Both the position numbers and the translations under genes were made by a program. 64,000 nucleotides of DNA from Sphaerolaimus hirsutus (Eukaryota > Nematoda > Chromadorea > Monhysterida > Sphaerolaimidae), in NCBI GenBank assembly GCA_964036195.1, contig OZ038453.1, positions 2,127,438 through 2,191,437 on the forward strand, given 5' to 3'. The first letter of the stretch is position 1; every line of letters starts with the position of its first letter. Below the pieces are notes generated by a model. That model had not been told where the DNA came from. It did no database searches and saw nothing but the letters and a program-made list of their open reading frames with translations. Shown one piece after another: positions 41,624 through 52,300 of this stretch.

Positions 41624-44600
41624 ACAGGCACCATAAAGTCACCGAAACACACTGAAGAGTATTGTTTGGCTCTGAACTGCACATGGATTATAGAGCCATC
41701 TGGTGCCAGTCCCAGACCCTGTAAAACGCCCTGTAAAATGTCAAATGTCATGCAAAGTGTCAAAAGTCAAGGAAAATGCCCTGCAAGATGGCAACTCGTT
41801 TGCTAGATTGCAGGGCATTTTCCATGTCTCTTGACACTTTGCATGACATTTGACATTTTACATTTGCATGACATTTGACATTTTACATTTGCATGACATT
41901 TGACATTTTACAAGGCTTTTAACAGTGTCTGGGAGTGCCCCCTGACAACAATGATATGGCTGTAAAAATTGATTTTAAAGAGTCTTATAATTTCTTAGCT
42001 GTTTTGCACTTGAATGTGACAAATGGCCAAATGGGTGATGAATTGAGGAATGTTTATAATCATCGGTTGGTTTGATGCTGTTGGCATAATTTGTGATGGT
42101 TTATTTACATCAGTTAGTGCCTTTTTGAAGACTTTCTGAGTGTTCAACTTCTCCAAGGAAAAAGTACCAATTTGAATTTTGAATTTCAATTTTAATATTA
42201 ATTTTGTCAAGAAGCAAACTCATAATAGAAATCCACAGTTGACATGTATTTTATATTTGAAATTAAAGCAAACAAAAAATTCAATAAAGCAAATATCAAC
42301 AACATCAATACATGGGGTTGCAATATTTGTACTATGGGGGGTTGCAATATTTGTACTATGGGGGGTTGAAACTCCTAAAAATATGCGTCAGCCCAAACCA
42401 ACACATTCATGATTGGTATGCAACTGTAAAGCCGGAATTACAGCTCAGCGGCGTTGACGTGAAATGATGACCTCGTAAAAATGATTACATCAAAATAAAA
42501 AAGGTAAAGCATTGAAGTTTCAGAATTACCGCAAAACCCTTCGAATAAGACCACCCCCTCGAATATCTCCCCCCCTTGAATAACTCCCCCTGTTTGCGAG
42601 GTGAGGCAAAATTAACTCCCCCCTCGATGTAATCAATTTTACGACGTCATCATTTCACGTCAAACGCCGCTGAGCTGTAATTCCGGCTTTGCGCAAAAAA
42701 AGATAAAGACATTTTGCCAGATAAGAATGTAATGAGGCGATATAAATACCTAGCTGAGCAGCATCCATGATAGGTGCCGGGTGGGTTAATTATTTCACCA
42801 GAAATTTTTTGAAACGCAGACATAGAAAAATGCAACAAAAACCACCATGTATACGAGTCTACAGCCTTATATAAGTATGTAGATGGGTATAAAACATGTT
42901 TTAACCTAACACAATCATTGTTTTTAACGTGTGTTATGCATTGCACGGGTCATAAACCGCAGCTTTTGTCGTTGACGTTCTCTTTACACTCAATTGGGGG
43001 GAGGGGCATTTCGAGGGGGGTGGTTTATAAATTCATAGTGCCCATTTTGAGGGGGGTATTTCGAGGGGGGTATCTCGAGGGGGGTATTTCGAGGAAATAC
43101 GGTAGATAGATAGCTTTAGCATTTGGGAGGTACCCTCAAATAAAACAACATTCAGAATTTAAAAAAAAACATTTTTTTTTTAATTAGAAAGGAAGGTTCA
43201 TTTTGAATAGATCAACCTACAACCTTATTTTCCCAGTATGACTAATGAGTACAATGCCCCGTTCATCACTCCTCCTGGCGCTGGTGCCAGTCCCAGACAC
43301 CTTAAAAAGCCCTGTAAAATGTCAAATCTCATGCAAAGTGTCAAAAGTTATTGAAAATGCCCTGCGAAATGGCTACCGAGTTGAGTTGAGTGCCAACCGA
43401 GTTGCCATTTTGCAGGGCAGTTTCCATGACGTTAGACGCCTTGCATGCAACGATGGGTAAGTTCTCCAAAAAAAAACACTTTCTGTGTTTTGAGTTTTTC
43501 AAAAATGAATACCTGTGTTTTGAGTTTTTTTCTCGAAAAAAGCTTGAGTAACTCTGTTTTATTTTCTGTGTATTTTGTAAAAACTCTAGTTTTTTGAGTT
43601 TTTTACAAAAAAACTTGAGTTTTTCCCCAAAAAACTTGAGTTTTTCCAAAAAATTATGATTTACGGCATTTCTATGTGGAAACAGTGGTTTTCTTATACT
43701 ATATTGGTTTTGCACATGTTTTGCCCCACATAACATCTGTGTATTCATTCAAGTGTCGAAAAAGTCCATAAAATGTCCACAATGAGGACATCCACATCAC
43801 AACACCAGCATCAACTAAAGGCCCAGAAATAACAATTTATGCAGTACTCCAAAATTCTTCAATGGATGTGCACTGTATGGAAGGCTACAGAATGGATTTT
43901 AACTACAACTTCTGTATTACCTTGGAATGGGGGTTTATTATTTCACCAGCAAATTTTGACAGGGGGGCTTATTTGAGGGGCGGGGGGGGGGGGGGGGTTA
44001 TTATTTTGTCAGACAATTGCATAAGGATCATGGTAAATAGTAGGCATTTACATAACCAAAACAAGTTATAAATGTACAAACAGGACATATTTGAAATAAA
44101 CGTGTAGATAGGTAGCTGCACAATCTAGTACAGTCTATGTGTAGCTGCAATGCATATTAGCAGTAATAAATACACCATATACATTGGATAATACATGTAC
44201 ATCATCCCAGAGGGGGGTATTTGGAGGGGGGCTTATTATTTTGCCATTCCATTTTGAGGGGGGTTAATTCAAGGTAATATGGTATATCGAAACATGTTGA
44301 AACTTTAATTGTCAATTCCACCAGGATATGTGCAATTGTGCGTGCCATCTTTAATTTCTTCTTTCTTCCATAATAAAATATGAATACATTTATGTACATA
44401 TTATTTACATATACTATACATGCATATCTTATCTTGTTGAATTAATTTAGCTGAATTCATGTGAATTCAACCACTTCGCTGAGAAAAAACTTAAAAAACT
44501 TTTCTGTGTTTCCGTGTTTCTGTGTTTCTGTGTTCTCCAAAAAAAACTCATTTGAGTTTTGAGTTTTTCAAAATTTGTGAGTTTCCGTGTTTCTGTGTAA

Positions 44601-46264
44601 AACAAAAACACAGAAACTCAATGAGTTTCTGTGTTCAATTTCTGTGTTCTTTCCATCGTTGCTTGCATGACGTTTGACATTTTACAGGGCTTTTTACAGA
44701 GTCTGGGACTGCCCCCTGGTGTCACACTGCAGCTTGTCTCAGATTGGTTTAGGACAGACGGTGGATTTTCTGCTTCATTCACCAGAGTCAATGGTACATC
44801 ATTTTGTTGTTCCTTTTGTGTTTGTTATGAGACTTAATATTATTTACACAGCAAAATTGGGTGCGTGGATGCTCGGTGAATCGCTGTGAAGTGTCTTTTG
44901 AAGTGTACTGTGAGTGTGAAGTGAATCGCTGGCACTCCCCGATGGTTCACCAAGCACGTTACACTCACAGCAAAAAATGGGTGTGTGATGCGCGGTGAAG
45001 TGTCCTGAAGTGTCCTGAAGGTTCTTCACGCAGACACGCAATGTCGGCGTGAAGACACTTCATTACATCCCAGATGCTTCAGGGCACTTCATGAAGCATG
45101 CAAAAAATGCTGCAAAAGTTTGTGAAGTGCACTTCATGAATTTCGGTCTTCGTGAAGCTAGGTGAAGTGAGTGGAAGACACTTCACCGAAAACTTCGTGA
45201 AGCCTTCACAGAGCGCACTTCCACACACTTCACTAACCCATTTTTTGCTGTGACTTTCACACACATCACAAAAGTCTGTGTGAAGACACTTTACAGTTCT
45301 TGTGCTGGGTGCTGCCGGTGGGCGCTGGCACACAAAAGGATACATTAGTGAAGCGTGTAAAAGTGAAGTGTCTCTCACAATTTGTCATTGTGAAGTGTCT
45401 TCCACAATTTTGAACGCATGTGAGTGCACAGTGAAGCAAAGTGTGGCGTGCGGAAGACACTTCATGTGGAATTTCATGCATTGTGAAGATGTGTGGGAGC
45501 ATGCCACTTCATGAACCCATTTTTTCCTGTGACTGGAACAAACTGATCAGTCACTGAGCATCAGCGTGATAAAATGCAGGGAATACAAAGGAGTTCGCCT
45601 GTCTAAGGACAATATATTTCATGTATATTGTTGTTGTTTTTGCATTATTCATGAAAAATGTTAACTAAATTAGGTATTTGCAGGCTTTTAATGAGAGATT
45701 CATCATTTTGATATCCTTCAGAGATTTTCTTGAATTATAAAGAACATTCTGTTTTGAAAAAAAAACAATTGTTGGAATGCTGATCATTACCACATCACCA
45801 AGAAATTTATGTGTCTCAAAAATGCATTCATTCAAAATTCAAGGCACATTCAAAATAATTATTCACCACAAAACAAACTATGTAAATACTTTTCAGTCAG
45901 TGGTTGTCCAGAAACATTTTATGAAGTTCCACACCAGGGGACACTGGAGCTATCATCTGCAGGATTTCCCAAAAGGGGCGGAGTCATGAAGTGTTATTAT
46001 GTGATAGATGGACAACAGGTGAGATATGCACACTTTATTTACCGCATATTCTTGAAAAAGTCCCCCCTCTGAGTAACTCCCCCTGTCAAATAAGTCCCCC
46101 CCTCTGAGTAACTCCCCCTGTCAAATAAGTCCCCCCTCAAAAAACTCCCCCCACTTTGATTGGTAGATAACATTTCCACAACATTTCACATTTACAAAAA
46201 AAGGTTTGATGTATTTAACATGTAAATATATATATATATATCTATATAAATATATATATATATC

Positions 46265-46301
<37 letters not shown>

Positions 46302-49300
46302 GTAAATCCTCGAATAAGTCCCCGGGGGAGTTATTTTTTCCTCAGAATTTTTTGAGGGGGGACTTATTCGAGGGGGGGAGTTATTCGAGGGGGGGAGTTA
46401 TTTCTTCGTCGGAATATTGAGTAAAATACTTGATCAGTATATCGTCTGAATGGGGTTAAGTAGGCTGCATAAATGTGTGAGCCAGAATAGAAATCCCATA
46501 ATTCATGCAATAAAATCAATGCTAGTGTGCATAAACTGCAAAATAATGAATGCTTTTAATGATCATATACATACATACATAAGTTTTTTATACGTGGACT
46601 TTGTTCCCACCCATAAAAGAGGGGGGAGTTATTCGAGGGGGGAGTTATTTTTTCCTCAGTCAGTTTACAGGGGGGAGTTATTCGAGGGGGGGGAGTTATT
46701 CGAGGGGGGGGGACTTATTCGAGGATTTACGGTATATAGAGTTAACTAACGTTGGTTTCACTGCTTGAATTGTGAATTTTATATTCCTACATAGTGATTA
46801 ACAATGGCAAAAAAGATTCAAAAATTCGAAAACATTTTTGAATTTTCGCATTTTTTTGGAATTTTCGAATTTTTATTTTGCCCCTAGAAAAACACTTAAA
46901 AATCGATTTATTTTTCAAAAAGTCAAAAATTCGAAAATTCTTTTCAAATTTTTCAGGGAATTCAAGGCAACAAAACGCACTCTTAAGTTCGACGTGCTAA
47001 ATACAACGACAATTGATACGCGGTGCATATGGAAAAGCGAAACAAAACGGAAAAAGACATCCAAAAACGTTTAAATGTAAAATGCCCTGTAAAGCCGGAA
47101 TTAGAGCTCAGCATGACTTGGTGTAAAATGACGACGTAAAATTACGTCGTAAAATTTATTAAATCAAAATTGACCAAGGTACGGGGTCGAAATTCCGAAT
47201 TGGATAGTTCTACAAATTGTGCTTTATTTCCCCAAAAAATTAAAAAATAATCATTATTTAATTAGTTATTTATTGTCAAAATTGTAACGTTTTACATCAA
47301 CAAAATTTTTACCTAAAATGTTGACATAAAATTAATCTATAAATAAATTAACTAATTAAATAATGATTATTTTTAAATTTTTTTTGCGATATAACACATA
47401 ATTACTAGAACTATCTAATTCTGAAATTTCAACCCCGTCCGTACCTTGTTCTATTTTGATTTAGTTAATTTTACGGCGTAATTTTACGTCGTCATTTTAT
47501 GCTGAGCTCTGATTCCTGCTTTAAATGTGAAATGTCATGGAAAGTGTCAAAAGGTATGAAAATGTCCTGGACAATGGCTTACATATTTGCCATTTTCCAC
47601 AGCATTTCCATGACTTTGGACACTTTGCATAACAATTGACATTTTACAGAGCATTTTACAGATGTCTGCCATCTGGAACTGCCCATAGGACTTGCACATA
47701 TTTATAAGTAAAAGAGATGTGATCAAAGATATACTCCAGCGAAATTACACCTTACAATGAAAGCTACCATATCCCATCTGAATAAAATAACAAACATAAA
47801 TTTTTTTTTGATAAATATGATGAACATTTTTTTATGTTTGTTCTTTTATTCAGATGGGTTATGGTAGATTTCATTGTAGGTGTAATGTCGCTGGAGTATA
47901 AGAGTGGTTTCAAGTATTTGTTTGAGAAGCCCCTGTATTTTGTGCAGTTAGCACTGTATGCAGTGAGTACGCTCAGTGTGCTATACTTGGGTGACATTAA
48001 GCCGGAATTACAGCTCAGCGGTGTTTGACGTGAAATGATGACATCGTAAAATTGATTACATCAAAATAGACATAGGTAAATACAGCATTGAAATTTCAGA
48101 ATTTGATAGTTCTAGTAATTGTGTGTAATGTCCTAAAAAAATTAAGAAAATAATTATTATTTAAAAAGTTATTAATTTTATGTTAAAATTTACACATTCT
48201 ACGTCAACATTTCACGTCAAACATTTTATGTCACCAAAAAATTTTGATGTTAAATTAATAACTACTTAAATAATGATTATTTGGTAAAATTTTTTTGGGC
48301 ATTACACACAATTACTAGAACTATCTAATTCTGAAATTTTAATGCTGTACCTTTGTCTATTTTGATGTAATCAATTTTACGACCTCATCATTTCACGTCA
48401 AACGCCGCTGAGCTGTAATTCCGGCTTTACAGCCTACATTTTTCTGGAGGTGACCCTCCATCATGACGTCATAACCATAGTCCGCACTGAACTGCGGCTG
48501 ACTGAACCATTTCCGAGTCAGGATGAAGTGGAGTGGAGTGGGGAATCGGTTCACAAGTTTTTGGTTGGCTGTCTGCCAGCCAAAGATATAAATTATATCT
48601 ATTTGTAGATTATCATGTCTGCAGAGTATAGCCACTTTTAAAACAGTCCAAATTCTGTGTTTAAAGCTTCACATACAATATTTTTACGAAAAATTTTAAA
48701 ATTATTTGAAAAATTTGAAAAATAGCCAAAAAAATTTGAAAATTGCCAAAAAAGAAACAAAAATTCGAAAATAAAATTCAAATTGAAAAATAAAATTCAG
48801 GAAAAATTCGATGATTCGAACTTTCATTTCAGAAAAAAACACTTTAAAATTTAAATACTTTTTTGGAGGGTTTGCCATCGTTAAAGCCGGAATTAGAGCT
48901 CAGCGTCGATTCGACGTGGATGTCAAGTTGTTCCCTGACGTAAAATGATGACGTGGAATGATAAAAATTGAATTTTTCAATTCGCTCTAGTTGTGGCTGA
49001 TAACACTCAGTATTGGACACGATTAAGGTATTGATTCATATATTATCCTTAGAAAATTGTAGACCCGTAGCATGATCCACACTCGTGTAATTAATTTCAC
49101 GACGTCATTTAACGTCGTCATTTCACGTTGAATCGACGCTGAGCTCTAATTCCGGCTTAACAGTGATGGAAAAACGCAATGGCGCTTTTGGCGCCAAAAC
49201 GGTCTGGCACCATTGTCGCTTGGCGCTGTGATCCTGAAAAGCGCCAAGTCTGGCGCATTTTCCATCACTATTCCTACAAATGATTATGTTATCAAATTTA

Positions 49301-52300
49301 CCCTGTTCGTGCAGTGCATATTTCTGAAAATGCTGACAAAAAAATAACTCCCCTCTCGAATAACTTCCATTTCCTGAATAACCCCCTCTCAAAAACTTCT
49401 GACCAAAAAATAACTCCCGGAAGACTTATTCGAGGATGTATGGTAGTAACATGCTTATATTTTCATTTGTGAGCTAATCTGCTGTGAGCAGGGTTGGTTT
49501 TAGTAAAATTCTTTTTACTAAAATTGTATTTTATTTTTATTAAAATTGTATTTTATTTTTATTTTATTCTTCAATTTTCCATTTTATTTTTATTTTATTC
49601 TTCAATTTTTCATTTTATTTTTATTTTTTATTTTAGTTTGTGACCAGGATTGATTTAAGTAAAATTCTTTTTACTAAAATTGTATTTTATTTTTATTAAA
49701 ATTGTATTTTATTTTTATTTTATTCTTCAATTTACCATTTTATTTTTATTTTATTCTTTAATTTTCTATTTTATTTTTATTTTTTTCTGAGATTTTGCCA
49801 ACCCTGGCTGTGAGGTGTTATGTAAGAAGTGTCAGGTATTTTATAATGGGCACCTAGTGTCAGGTATTTTATAATGGGCACCTAGTGTCAGGTATTTTAG
49901 TGTCAGGAATAGTGATGTAAAAGATCCATGGCGCTGGCGCCTTGCGCTAGCGCCAAAGCAGAAAGCGCCATAGCAATTCTGGCGCTTGGCGCTATTTTGC
50001 TCTGGCGCCATTGGCGCTTGGCGCCATCCCCATGAAAAGCGCCATGGAGCTTCTGGCGCTAGGTGCTATTTTTGACTGGCGCGGCACTTGGCACTAGCGC
50101 CAAAGCAAAAATCGCCATGGCGCTTCTGGCGCTTGGCGCCATTTTGCTCTGGCGCCATTGGCGCTTGGCGCTAGAGGTCGGAAAAGCGCCATGGCGCTTT
50201 TGGCGCTTGGCACCAAAGTTGTGGCGTGTTTCACATTACTAGTCAGGAAGTGCCAGATATTTTACAATAATAAGCAATCTTGTATTCTAATGCAGGCATG
50301 TGCGAATGATGTGCACTGTTCAATAAAATTGACACTTCAACACTTCAAATCATCTGGCGCAGCTGAATCTTGGCATTTGTATGAAGCTGCCCACAATTCT
50401 GCAAAGAATGGCGCTGCAGTGCTCAGGTGAAACATTTCTTGTATTGTCAGTGGACTTATTAATGCCATACAGTAAAAAGGAACAACCACAGCAAAAAAAT
50501 AGGTTTGTGAAGTGTGTGGAAGCGGGCTGGATGTGCGTGAAGCAACCTCTGTGAAGACACTTCCACACACTTCACCACACATCACAAAGTTTTTCAAGAT
50601 TGTTTGTGAAGTGTCTTCCACACACTTCACCAATCATCACAGGGACCGAAGTTCATGACGTGCACTTCATGAACTATTACAGCATACTTTGCATGGTTTG
50701 TGAAGCGCTGGGAAGTGCCAACGAGTGCTTCACAGCGTTGGGGAGTGTCAACATGAATACACTTCACGATGCTTCACACGATGCTTCACGACGTATCACA
50801 CACCCATTTTTTGCTGTGATCATTTGTTTTGCAACATGACATATTTATATCATATATGTCAGGAGTCCAGGACAGTTTTGCAACATGATTGCAAACTGAT
50901 TGTATTCACCAGTAGTAGTGTACCCAAAAAAGTTCTTTGTGCTCACCTAACTGTTTTCAATGAACTAAATTAAAGCTTTACCATGATTAACCATACCTGC
51001 AGCATCGGCAATGCAAATGACGTCACACTTCCAATGGAATACATTTCACTGGGGCAGCGTTTGGTCATTGAACATTCTCTGGCATCTTCCATGGGAACTG
51101 GTGGATTCAAGCTCACTGTTGAGAGATCTGACAGTCACAACCATGGTTCTATTATTTTTTTAGTTTTATATGAGTCTAAGTATGAATATGTTGACTTTTA
51201 CTAGGGATCTTTACAAATGTACCATTATGTATATGTATACAATTGAGTAATGTCCTAAACAAATACACACTACTTCAGCATGTAGATGTCTGGATGCATC
51301 ACAGACAATTAGAACACCCAGAGAAATGACCTCACCTGGCTACCCAAATCTACAATACTGCCACAATATGAACTGTGAGTTTTCTTTTGCATTGTGTCTC
51401 CTAAATTCGTTTACATGGTTTCATGTGCTGACAAAACATTGAGTTAGAAATTCCATAATCCCGGTGTAAAGTTTCATATTGGCAAGAAAATGCAGTGAAG
51501 TATACTCACTTGTTGAGTGTACACACATGCCAATTTGTGGATAATTAGTGATTGTCATTGAATTTTGATTATGAATTCAAGTTTTCATTTTGAAACTGAA
51601 CTGACAACTGAAATTCATTTTAAAACTTGACCACTTCCACTAATTATCTGCAAATTGGTCTGTGTGTACACTCAACTCAACTAGTGGGTATAATTCACCG
51701 CCTTTTCTTGCAGATATGAAACTTTATACTGGAATTATGGAACTTTCTGACTCTCTGAATTTTTTGTCTGCACATAAATCAGTATAATTTTTGTTATTAT
51801 GGTGATGTTTTCAACTGGAATCCTCAAACAACAACATTACAGCCTACATTTTTCTGGGGGTGACACTCCATCATGATGTCATAACCGCAGTCCGCAGTGA
51901 ACTGCGGCCAATTGAACTTGTTCCGAGTTGGCTTGAAGTGACTGGCTTGAAGTGTGCAGTCGGTTCATAAGTTTTCGCTTGGCTGTCTGCCAGCCGAACA
52001 CATAAATCATATCTATTTGTAGAGTATCATGTCTGCCGAGTATACCTAAAACTTTTCCACACCATTCATGTTTTCAGGCAGTTATCAATTCGAATGTGAA
52101 AAAGGCCAATTTGCTCGATTTGTTCTACATGACTTTTCTGGGGCGGACAGCTATGATTATCTGGACTTCTTTGACAGAAATAGCTTGCATCATCCCTCTG
52201 GTCTGCTAAGGCAAAGGTCTGTTTAGCAAGTGTATATCATGCCTTGTTGAGTACACTGGGACTACAAAGATGGTTACAGCTTGCTGTACTTGATTATGAT

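Larger units (their letters stand above)
46792..49270. mobile_element. GCGCC hAT-like MITE exploded by nested insertions
   Basis: TAGTGAT at 46792 and CCATCACTA ending at 49270 are flanked by the perfect 8-bp duplication TTCCTACA (46784-46791 and 49271-49278). The original element is only about 110 bp; the rest is the TAACGATGGC-type element 46799-48883 and a TAA-flanked MITE 48885-49157. Confidence 0.78.
39040..51790. repeat. Right arm of inverted segmental duplication
   Basis: Reverse-complement counterpart of 1190-9290. It is longer because of extra insertions (two introners, hAT-like MITEs, GCGCC element and poly-G MITEs). Exon sequences of the CUB genes differ by few residues between arms; intron sequence is still alignable, so the duplication is fairly recent. 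Confidence 0.8.

Noticed and set aside
50337-50633. Frames over the CACAGCAAA-type MITEs reading CGEVCGSVFTEV
   Set aside because: The same reading appears at 2427-2612 and elsewhere because the MITE is repeated; it lies in an intron of the CUB genes.
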